A DNA stretch of 6,223 bases, taken from the NCBI GenBank assembly GCA_964639525.1, contig CAZXDS010000195.1, forward strand, positions 1 to 6,223. The letters run 5' to 3'. The stretch's first letter is position 1. The number at the start of each line of letters is the position of its first letter. A program made the translations under genes and the position numbers. Below, one piece after another: positions 1 to 5,666 of this stretch. The notes below the pieces were generated by a model that saw only the letters and a program-made list of their open reading frames with translations, did not search any database and had not been told where the DNA came from. Source of the DNA: CAZXDS01 sp964639525 (GTDB taxonomy: Bacteria; Bacteroidota; Ignavibacteria; Ignavibacteriales; Melioribacteraceae).

Positions 1-160
1 CATAAGTTATGCTGCTTAATCCTTATCCAATTATTTTGCCGTCGGGTTAATAATAAGTTGTAAAATATCGTATATCTCTAACGATTTCAACACTTATTAA
101 AATGAGATTTTTTATCAAACATAATTTTATTATAGAAAATAATCCCACAAAACCATGCTA
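1..160. other. AT-rich intergenic leader, left part
   Basis: No open reading frame of useful length with a start and ribosome-binding site is visible on either strand. The first 11 bases form a short inverted repeat (CATAA-G-TTATG). The rest is AT-rich, with scattered stops in all frames. A degenerate copy of the downstream GGAAAATTAT repeat (AGAAAATAAT) lies at 134-143. The segment is probably the outer part of the regulatory region of the Fic gene, or the spacer behind a gene lying off the left edge. Confidence 0.5.
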
Positions 161-164
161 TTCC

Positions 165-291
165 GGAAAATTATCCATAACCAGCCCTCTTTTTCCATTA
201 TAATGGAAAATTATTACAAAAACATTGCTTATGATGGAAAATTATTACAAATTACACTATCAATTTTAATTATTCCGGAAAATTATTACAA
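165..291 (+). repeat. Direct-repeat array GGAAAATTATTACAA upstream of the Fic gene
   Basis: The 15-base unit GGAAAATTATTACAA occurs exactly at 205-219, 236-250 and 277-291. A shorter copy, GGAAAATTAT followed by CCATAA, lies at 165-180. Copies one and four are preceded by TTCC, giving TTCCGGAA at 161-168 and 273-280. Copies two and three are preceded by AT. Start-to-start distances are 40, 31 and 41 bases, close to four, three and four turns of B-DNA, so bound proteins would sit on about the same face. The last copy ends on the A of the ATG at 291. This arrangement is typical of an operator for an autoregulating DNA-binding protein, and the downstream gene encodes a winged-helix domain that could bind it. 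Binding itself is inferred. Confidence 0.8.
191..210 (+). promoter_or_regulatory. Perfect 20-base palindrome holding a -10-like TATAAT
   Basis: TTTTCCATTA at 191-200 is followed directly by its exact reverse complement at 201-210, a perfect 20-base palindrome with no spacer. Its right half runs into the second GGAAAATTATTACAA copy, so it is one direct repeat plus an inverted half-site. The centre contains TATAAT (199-204), a consensus sigma-70 -10 box, which would place the transcript start near 211 with an untranslated leader of about 80 bases. No convincing -35 TTGACA lies 16-18 bases upstream, so promoter use is tentative. If it is the promoter, a repressor bound to the repeat would cover the -10 element directly. 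Confidence 0.5.
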
Positions 292-1745
292 TGAGTGAAT
301 TAATATTTGCTTCTGCCAATAGAAAAGAGAATTACAAAATATCTAAAATGCTAAAAAAAAAGCAAATTAGAAAAATTGCTCCAAGGATTTATTCCACTAA
401 TCTCGAAGAAGAACCTTCGGAAATTATCAAAAGAAACATCTTAGAAATTTTAGCAAATTTATATTCCGGCGCAATCTTAAGTCATCGCTCGGCATTTGAA
501 TTTAAGCCGACAAGTACTAATCAAATATTTGTCACCTACACCTATACAAAAAAAATAAAGTTACCCGGAATAACAATTAATTTTCTTAAAGGCAAAGCTC
601 CCACAAAAGGGGATAACAAAATATTTGGCGAACTATATGCTTCCTCTAAAGAAAGAGCCTTCCTGGAAAATATGCAAATAACCAAAAAAATCGGTCCCGA
701 TTCTAAAATTCTCGGTATTCCTCAAATTGAGGAAAAACTGGATGATATTCTTATTGTCAATGGTGAAGATGGTCTAAATGATTTCCGCGATAAAGCAAAG
801 AAAGTATCTCAAACTTTAGAAATGGTTAAAGAGTTTACAGCCCTTAATAAGATTATTAGTGCTTTGCTCACAACCAAACCATCAAAAATACTTAAATCGG
901 ATGTTGCTCTTTCACGTGCAGCCGGTATTCCGTATGATAAAAACAGAGTTGAACTCTTTGAATCTCTATTTGCTTTGCTTCACTATAAAGAATTCAAAAG
1001 TATTTCTGAGAACAATTTGTCTTTAAATGCATTTAGGAACTTTGCATTTTTTGAAGCCTATTTCTCAAACTATATTGAAGGAACTCGTTTTGAAGTTGAA
1101 GAAGCCAAAGAAATTATTGATACTCAAATTCCTCTACCTTCCCGCAGTGATGATTCTCACGATATTCTTGGCACATATCAAATTGTTTCAAGTAGAACGG
1201 GAATGGAAAAAATATTTTCCGATGCAGATGCTTTTCTTAACATTCTTCAATCATGGCACAAGATTTTGCTATTTGCCCGCGTAGATAAAAACCCCGGTCA
1301 ATTCAAAGAAAGGAACAATAGAGCCGGGGATACCCATTTTGTAGATTACAAACTTGTTCGTGGAACACTAAAACGAGGATTCGAATATTACAAAGCCCTC
1401 GAAAATTCATTTGCTCGTGCAGCTTACATAATGTTCTTGGTAAGCGAAGTTCATCCATTTGATGATGGGAATGGTAGAATCGCAAGAGTAATGTTGAATT
1501 CCGAACTTGTAAAAGGCAAGCAATGTAAGATTATCATTCCAACAGTCTTCCGTGATGATTATCTGCTTACGATTAAAAGATTAACCAATCAAAAAGACCC
1601 AAAACCATATATCGAAATGTTGACAAAAGCTCATCAATTTAGTGCGCGGTTAAACTTTGACAATTATGATGATTTTCACAATTACCTAAAATCTCACAAT
1701 GCTTTTAATGAACCGGATAGCAGCAATCGTTTAATTATTGAATAA
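291..1745 (+). CDS. AbiEi-like winged-helix / Fic domain fusion protein (putative self-regulated AMP-transferase)
   Basis: The 484-residue protein has two parts. Residues 1 to about 128 resemble the AbiEi type IV antitoxin family: a winged-helix stretch (ISKMLKKKQIRKIAPRIYS, 17-35), a SHRSAFEF segment (64-71), a VTYTYT strand (81-86) and a SSKERAFLENM motif (118-128). A helical linker leads to the Fic domain. The Fic motif HPFDDGNGRIAR is intact at 388-399 (His388 catalytic base, Asp392 metal ligand, Arg399 for phosphates). The inhibitory motif SNYIEG at 259-264 matches the class II pattern (S/T)xxxE(G/N), with Glu263 expected to block ATP gamma-phosphate binding. Fic enzymes usually transfer AMP from ATP to Ser, Thr or Tyr of target proteins; the target here is unknown. 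The usual C-terminal winged helix of many class II Fic proteins is not evident, and DNA binding would instead come from the N-terminus. The ATG at 291 has only a weak GGAA (277-280) as Shine-Dalgarno, inside the last operator repeat. The gene stands alone, convergent with mmdB. The Fic assignment is firm, and the AbiEi-like one is likely. Confidence 0.92.
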   Translation: MSELIFASANRKENYKISKMLKKKQIRKIAPRIYSTNLEEEPSEIIKRNILEILANLYSGAILSHRSAFEFKPTSTNQIFVTYTYTKKIKLPGITINFLKGKAPTKGDNKIFGELYASSKERAFLENMQITKKIGPDSKILGIPQIEEKLDDILIVNGEDGLNDFRDKAKKVSQTLEMVKEFTALNKIISALLTTKPSKILKSDVALSRAAGIPYDKNRVELFESLFALLHYKEFKSISENNLSLNAFRNFAFFEAYFSNYIEGTRFEVEEAKEIIDTQIPLPSRSDDSHDILGTYQIVSSRTGMEKIFSDADAFLNILQSWHKILLFARVDKNPGQFKERNNRAGDTHFVDYKLVRGTLKRGFEYYKALENSFARAAYIMFLVSEVHPFDDGNGRIARVMLNSELVKGKQCKIIIPTVFRDDYLLTIKRLTNQKDPKPYIEMLTKAHQFSARLNFDNYDDFHNYLKSHNAFNEPDSSNRLIIE

Positions 1746-2039
1746 CATTATCACCTAAGATGGAATCGCCGGATTTACATAATTACCGCTTATGAAAACT
1801 CGGCAAAGTATTTTACAAATAAGATTGCTGTTTACAAACTTATCAAATAATCAGACGGCTGCCGGAAAAGCAAATCACAACACGTTTTTTTGAAATAATT
1901 GAAATGGTTTTCACTGTTTATAAATACAACAAATTTAATGAGGCTAAAGCCCGGGTTAATTTGCTTATGGCAATAATCTGTCAATTGAAATTGACGGAAA
2001 TTTTATAAGCTGCTAATAAAATTATCAAATAACGGCAAT
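1746..2039. other. Intergenic region between the convergent Fic gene and mmdB
   Basis: No convincing gene is visible. The longest start-to-stop frame I noted is 33 codons (1792-1893), has no ribosome-binding site and looks like chance. The region holds an exact 11-base direct repeat, TTATCAAATAA, at 1840-1850 and 2022-2032. It also holds a REP-like element at about 1940-1997. No intrinsic terminator is seen directly behind the Fic stop codon; the nearest is the shared one at 2040-2077. Together with the terminator this gives about 334 gene-free bases. Confidence 0.6.
1940..1997 (+). repeat. REP-like intergenic element with two small hairpins
   Basis: GAGGCTAAAGCC at 1940-1951 is a short imperfect hairpin (GGCT/AGCC around AA). 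The GGCTAAAGCC type of motif recurs in intergenic repeats of Bacteroidota and some other phyla. It is followed at 1978-1997 by an eight-pair stem, CTGTCAAT / ATTGACGG, around a TGAA loop, with one G-U pair that fits the plus-strand RNA. Only one copy is in the window, so its repetitive nature cannot be shown here; the call rests on motif resemblance. Confidence 0.35.
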
Positions 2040-2077
2040 AAAAAGACCGATATCAGAAAATGGAAACCGGTCTTTTT
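2040..2077 (-). terminator. Intrinsic terminator of the mce-mmdADCB operon (bidirectional)
   Basis: AAAAAGACCG at 2040-2049 is the exact reverse complement of CGGTCTTTTT at 2068-2077, with an 18-base loop. Read on the minus strand, the structure begins two bases after the mmdB stop codon. It has a GACCG/CGGTC core followed by a run of five T residues. Because A tracts flank one side and T tracts the other, the same sequence can end transcripts from the plus strand as well. It is therefore the only recognisable terminator for the convergent Fic gene, almost 300 bases after its stop. Confidence 0.8.
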
Positions 2078-2079
2078 CA

Positions 2080-3225
2080 TTAAAACACTTTAAGCAAAAA
2101 TCCCATTAAAATACCGGCTGCAACAGCTGAACCGATAACTCCGGCAACATTTGGTGCCATTGCATGCATTAAAAGATAATTGGATGAATCCTCAACTAAC
2201 CCAAGAGTATGAACAACTCTGGCACTGTCGGGAACTGCTGAAACACCTGCTGCACCAATCATAGGATTTAGTTTATCTTCTTTTTTCAAAAATAAATTCA
2301 TAAATTTTGCAAACAAAACTCCGCCGGCAGTAGCAATCATAAACGATATTGCCCCAAGAACAAAAATCAAAATAGATTCGTGGTTCAAAAATGTTGTGGC
2401 TTGCGTTGAAGCCCCTACCGTTAAACCTAATAATATTGTAACAATATCTATCAATGGTCTTGCCGCAGTATCCGCCAACCTTTTTGTTACACCCGATTCC
2501 TTCAGTAAATTACCGAAGAAGAGCATTCCCAGCAACGGTAAAGCACCCGGCGAAATAAATGTTGTAAGTAAAAGTCCGACAATTGGAAAGGACATTTTCT
2601 CAAGCTTGGTTACAGCTCTCGGGGGTTTCATTTTAATTTGCCGCTCTGCTTTTGTTGTAAGTAGTTTTATTATCGGCGGTTGAATTACAGGAACAAGTGC
2701 CATATATGAATATGCTGCAATTGCGATAGCACCCAGCAATTCAGGTGCTAATTTTGAAGAGAGAAATATAGCGGTTGGTCCGTCTGCACCGCCGATTATG
2801 CCAATTGCTGCCGATTGATTAACATCAAAACCTAATGCAAGTGCCGCCATAAATGTAATAAAAATCCCAACCTGCGCAGCAGCGCCGAGAAGCATTAATT
2901 TTGGGTTTGAAATTAGTGCGGAAAAATCTGTCATGGCGCCTATACCAAGAAAAATCAGTGGCGGATATATACCTTTCACTACTCCAAAATATAAATAGTT
3001 AAGAACTGAGCCTTGTTCATAAAGTCCAATTTGTAAACCTACATTTTCAACAAAAGGGATATTCCCGAGTAAAATCCCAAAACCGATTGGGACCAACAAT
3101 AATGGTTCATACTCTTTTTTTATTGCAAGATAGATGAAGATTAAACCTATTGCAATCATTACTACATGCCCCAAAGTAACATTTGCAAATCCGGTAAAGC
3201 GAAAAAATTGATCTAAACCTTTCAT
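2080..3225 (-). CDS. mmdB: Sodium-pumping methylmalonyl-CoA decarboxylase, beta subunit (OadB family)
   Basis: This 381-residue, strongly hydrophobic inner-membrane protein is the Na+ channel and carboxybiotin decarboxylase of the complex. It decarboxylates carboxybiotin on MmdC and couples this to Na+ export. OadB-family signatures are present in order: FLGIGAMTDF (92-101), GGADGPTAIF (145-154), AYSYMALVPVIQPP (171-184), GNLLKESGV (238-246) and GVSAVPDSARV (327-337). Asp148 in GGADGPT and Tyr174 are 26 residues apart. This is the same spacing as Asp203 and Tyr229, the Na+/proton-coupling residues known from the Klebsiella oxaloacetate decarboxylase beta subunit. The length is normal for the short form of the family. 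The ATG at 3225 lies three bases after the mmdC stop, and its GGAG site falls in the last codons of mmdC, so translation is probably coupled. It is the last gene of the operon, with a terminator directly behind it. Substrate cannot be told from this subunit; the methylmalonyl-CoA assignment comes from its neighbours. Confidence 0.94.
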   Translation of the reverse strand: MKGLDQFFRFTGFANVTLGHVVMIAIGLIFIYLAIKKEYEPLLLVPIGFGILLGNIPFVENVGLQIGLYEQGSVLNYLYFGVVKGIYPPLIFLGIGAMTDFSALISNPKLMLLGAAAQVGIFITFMAALALGFDVNQSAAIGIIGGADGPTAIFLSSKLAPELLGAIAIAAYSYMALVPVIQPPIIKLLTTKAERQIKMKPPRAVTKLEKMSFPIVGLLLTTFISPGALPLLGMLFFGNLLKESGVTKRLADTAARPLIDIVTILLGLTVGASTQATTFLNHESILIFVLGAISFMIATAGGVLFAKFMNLFLKKEDKLNPMIGAAGVSAVPDSARVVHTLGLVEDSSNYLLMHAMAPNVAGVIGSAVAAGILMGFLLKVF

Positions 3226-3228
3226 TCA

Positions 3229-3666
3229 TTATTCTCCTATCTCAACAAGAACATCGCCTTCGAGAACCGAATCGCCGTTATTTATTTTAAGTGATACTAC
3301 TTTTCCGGATTTATCCGATTTGATATTGTTCTCCATTTTCATAGCTTCCATTATAAGAAGTGTATCGCCGTTTTTTACTTCGTCTCCAACATGAACTTTA
3401 ACTTCAATAATTGTTCCGGGCAAAGGAGCTTTTATAAATCCCACTCCCTTAGTTCCCGAAGGGTTGCTCGTTCTAGGCCTACTTTGTCCGCCTGTAGGAA
3501 CTACTTTGGGACGAACTAATTTTGGCGTTTTTGCTTCCTTAATTTTTTTTTCAATTTCAACTTGATATTTTGAACCGTTTACTTCAATTTCAGCAACATC
3601 ATCTTCGATATTCAAAATTTCAACACTGTATTTATTTCCTCGGATATTAAATTTAAACTTTTTCAT
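3229..3666 (-). CDS. mmdC: Biotin carboxyl carrier subunit of methylmalonyl-CoA decarboxylase
   Basis: This 145-residue cytoplasmic carrier ferries the carboxyl group between MmdA and MmdB. The N-terminal stretch (2-39) is a beta-rich segment seen in related decarboxylase carriers. Residues 46-74 form a flexible linker rich in Pro, Gly and Ser. Residues 77-143 are the biotinyl domain with the motif EAMKMEN (107-113), in which Lys110, 35 residues from the C-terminus, is the biotin attachment site. It needs a biotin ligase encoded elsewhere. I chose the ATG at 3666 rather than the upstream in-frame ATG at 3720. The longer version would add 18 residues with no family resemblance and overlap mmdD further. 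The ATG at 3666 has AAGG six bases upstream and gives an ATGA overlap with the mmdD stop. Linker length and domain order match MmdC and the GcdC/OadA-type carriers. Confidence 0.93.
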   Translation of the reverse strand: MKKFKFNIRGNKYSVEILNIEDDVAEIEVNGSKYQVEIEKKIKEAKTPKLVRPKVVPTGGQSRPRTSNPSGTKGVGFIKAPLPGTIIEVKVHVGDEVKNGDTLLIMEAMKMENNIKSDKSGKVVSLKINNGDSVLEGDVLVEIGE

Positions 3667-4034
3667 TTTAAGCCTTGTCTCCTTGGTGTATGTTGTAAAC
3701 CGTAAAGTTTTGAACTCCATGGTGAATATGTTTTTTGAACTCTTTTCATTGTTATTACAGTACTTTCCAAATCGTGTTTTTCTTCGAAATACAAATAAAG
3801 TGCTGCTGAAATTGCGGCACTAACTTCTCCTGAAATTGATAAATCATCAATATCGGCGGCGTTGTGTCCTATTTCTTTTAATTCTTTTCTCTGCTTAAAT
3901 TGTAGAATTCTTTTTAGATTACTTATTACAATTGAAAGAAGTAATAAGGCGGCAAAAACAACAACATAGCCGACTACAGAAATTAAGATTCCATCATTCT
4001 CCCAAATATTTGAAAAACTAAAATTATCAAACAT
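3663..4034 (-). CDS. mmdD: OadG-family membrane subunit (delta/gamma) of sodium-pumping decarboxylase
   Basis: This is a 123-residue small membrane protein. One transmembrane helix spans about residues 16-39 (GILISVVGYVVVFAALLLLS core), followed by a basic stretch, KRILQFKQRK (41-50), that should lie in the cytoplasm. Next come a charged segment, a small hydrophobic helix (EVSAAISAALYLYFEE, 70-85) and a conserved-looking tail with YSPWSSKLYGL (103-113). In the family this subunit anchors and stabilises the complex, linking the carboxyltransferase and carrier to the membrane pump. The gene begins 12 bases after the mmdA stop, with AAGGAG directly behind the stop codon, and ends in a TGA that overlaps the mmdC ATG. 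Sequence identity in this family is low, so the call depends on size, the single helix and the position between mmdA and mmdC. No separate mmdE-type small subunit, known from Veillonella, is present. Confidence 0.85.
   Translation of the reverse strand: MFDNFSFSNIWENDGILISVVGYVVVFAALLLLSIVISNLKRILQFKQRKELKEIGHNAADIDDLSISGEVSAAISAALYLYFEEKHDLESTVITMKRVQKTYSPWSSKLYGLQHTPRRQGLK
3673..3684 (-). promoter_or_regulatory. Ribosome-binding site that fixes the mmdC start
   Basis: On the minus strand AAGGAGACAAGG lies inside the end of mmdD. The proximal AAGG is six bases from the ATG at 3666 and the stronger AAGGAG is 12 bases away. This tandem site, together with the ATGA stop/start overlap, supports the shorter mmdC reading over the start at 3720. 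Confidence 0.65.
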
Positions 4035-4046
4035 AACCGCTCCTTA

Positions 4047-5606
4047 TTATAATGGAATATTTGAATGCTTCTTTGGCGGATTGCTGTCTTTTTTTGTCTC
4101 CAGCATCTGCAAAGCCCTGATTATTCTGAATCTTGTATTCCTTGGTTCAATAATATCATCAATGTAACCATATTTGGCAGCTACATACGGGTTAGCAAAT
4201 TTTTCTTTATAATCAATTTCTTTTTCCTTAATAAATTTATTTCGTTCTTCTTCGTTCGTGATTTCCTTCAGTTCTTTAGAGTAGAGAACTTCAATGGCTC
4301 CGCTGGGTCCCATTACAGCAATTTCAGCACCTGGCCAAGCATAATTAATATCGCCTCTCAAATGCTTTGAACTCATTACATCGTAAGCTCCACCGTAGGC
4401 TTTTCGTAAAATAATTGTAATTTTAGGAACAGTAGCCTCACCGTATGCGAAGAGTAGTTTTGCTCCGTGAATAATAATCCCGCCATATTCTTGTGCGGTG
4501 CCGGGTAAAAATCCGGGAACATCGACCAAAGTAACAATCGGTATGTTAAATGCATCGCAAAAGCGAACAAAGCGGGCAGCTTTTCTTGATGCTCCAATAT
4601 CTAAAACTCCGGCAAGATAGCTCGGCTGATTAGCAACTATTCCTACTGAAGACCCATTAAATGTTGCAAATCCTACTACAATGTTAGGAGCAAATTGTCT
4701 TTGAACTTCAAGAAACTCTCCGTTATCAATTATTGATGCAATTACATCTTTAACATCGTAAGGTTTGTTCGGACTTTCAGGAATAATGTTATTTAGCGAA
4801 TCTTCGAGTCTGTCAATCGGATCGTTGCAGATTTTATGCGGTGGATCTTCCATATTATTTTGAGGAAGATAACTCAACAGTTTTCTGATTAACATTAGTC
4901 CTTCAACTTCATCTTCAGAAACAAAATGAGTAACACCTGATTTTGTTGCATGAACCTGAGCTCCGCCGAGTTCCTCGGTTGTTACATCTTCACCGGTTAC
5001 GGTTTTTACAACTTTAGGACCTGTTACAAACATATAACTTGTATTTTTTGACATTATGGTAAAATCAGTAAGAGCAGGTGAGTAAACCGCTCCGCCGGCA
5101 CATGGACCGAGAATAGCCGAAATTTGCGGGACAACGCCTGAAGCCATAATATTTTGTTGAAAAATATCAGCATATCCGCCAAGAGATTTTACTCCTTCCT
5201 GAATTCGTGCACCGCCGCTGTCATTTATTCCTATAATAGGAGCACCGATTTTGAGAGCTTTCTGCATTACTTTTACAATTTTTTGAGCATACATTTCCGA
5301 AAGTGAGCCGCCAAAAACTGTAAAATCTTGTGAGAACACATATACCAGCCTTCCATCAATTGTTCCATAGCCGGTAACAACGCCGTCGGAAAGATACTTT
5401 TGTTTCTCAAGTCCAAACCCAACCGTTCTATGTGAAACAAACATATCAAACTCTTCAAAACTTCCTTCATCCATCAATAGTTCAATGCGTTCTCGAGCTG
5501 TCATTTTTCCCTTTTTGTGTTGGGCGTCAATGCGTTTTTCACCACCGCCCAAACGAGCTTGTTCACGTTTTTTTAAAAGCTCTTCAATTTTTAATTCAAT
5601 CCCCAT
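4047..5606 (-). CDS. mmdA: Methylmalonyl-CoA decarboxylase alpha subunit (carboxyltransferase; propionyl-CoA carboxylase beta-like)
   Basis: This 519-residue cytoplasmic carboxyltransferase moves the carboxyl group of (S)-methylmalonyl-CoA to biotin on MmdC and releases propionyl-CoA. It has the two crotonase-fold halves of the family. The N-half carries NDSGGARIQEGV (128-139) and the oxyanion region GPCAGGAVYSPALTDF (167-182). The C-half carries VDVPGFLPGTAQEYGG (361-376), RKAYGGAYDVMSSKHLRGD (401-419) and AWPGAEIAVMG (423-433). Asp409 in AYGGAYDVM corresponds to the Asp that in Streptomyces PccB favours propionyl/methylmalonyl-CoA over acetyl-CoA, which has Ile there. Sequence alone does not separate MmdA from PccB. 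The adjacent pump, anchor and carrier genes, and the lack of a biotin carboxylase gene, point to the decarboxylase. The ATG at 5606 has AAGGAGA (5611-5617) five bases upstream, and the length is typical of the family. Confidence 0.93.
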   Translation of the reverse strand: MGIELKIEELLKKREQARLGGGEKRIDAQHKKGKMTARERIELLMDEGSFEEFDMFVSHRTVGFGLEKQKYLSDGVVTGYGTIDGRLVYVFSQDFTVFGGSLSEMYAQKIVKVMQKALKIGAPIIGINDSGGARIQEGVKSLGGYADIFQQNIMASGVVPQISAILGPCAGGAVYSPALTDFTIMSKNTSYMFVTGPKVVKTVTGEDVTTEELGGAQVHATKSGVTHFVSEDEVEGLMLIRKLLSYLPQNNMEDPPHKICNDPIDRLEDSLNNIIPESPNKPYDVKDVIASIIDNGEFLEVQRQFAPNIVVGFATFNGSSVGIVANQPSYLAGVLDIGASRKAARFVRFCDAFNIPIVTLVDVPGFLPGTAQEYGGIIIHGAKLLFAYGEATVPKITIILRKAYGGAYDVMSSKHLRGDINYAWPGAEIAVMGPSGAIEVLYSKELKEITNEEERNKFIKEKEIDYKEKFANPYVAAKYGYIDDIIEPRNTRFRIIRALQMLETKKDSNPPKKHSNIPL

Positions 5607-5666
5607 GTTTTCTCCTTAATTTTATTAGTCGGTAAAATTATTTGTTTTGTAATCTGCCGACATTTG
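5607..5666 (-). other. Spacer between mce and mmdA
   Basis: Sixty bases separate the mce stop from the mmdA start, the longest gap in the operon. It contains the mmdA ribosome-binding site. Further upstream, GTCGG and CCGAC (plus-strand 5628-5632 and 5657-5661) form only a five-pair stem around a 24-base loop. No T-run follows, so I do not call a terminator, and mce is probably cotranscribed with mmdA. A weak internal promoter cannot be excluded. Confidence 0.5.

Noticed and set aside
43..51. CGGGTTAAT at 43-51 repeated at 1952-1960, on both sides of the Fic gene
   Set aside because: This could suggest insertion of the gene into a repeat, but nine bases with little flanking similarity can arise by chance. 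No target-site duplication or transposase is visible.
165..291. Repeat array as a CRISPR or plasmid-type iteron set
   Set aside because: Repeats are only 15 bases, spacers are 16 and 26 bases and AT-rich, there are no cas genes, and the encoded protein is not a Rep protein. An operator fits better.
1792..1893. 33-codon open frame in the gap after the Fic gene
   Set aside because: No ribosome-binding site, no recognisable domain, and such a length is expected by chance in this gap.
3664..3720. Longer start for the biotin carrier at 3720
   Set aside because: The extra 18 residues lie inside mmdD, have no family resemblance and lack a good ribosome-binding site. The ATG at 3666 has one and gives the usual ATGA overlap.
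4047..5606. mmdA as an acetyl-CoA or glutaconyl-CoA carboxyltransferase
   Set aside because: The AYGGAYDVM Asp and the adjacent epimerase point to methylmalonyl/propionyl-CoA.
5628..5661. Inverted repeat GTCGG / CCGAC between mce and mmdA as a terminator or attenuator
   Set aside because: The stem is only five pairs around a 24-base loop, and no T-run follows on the minus strand.
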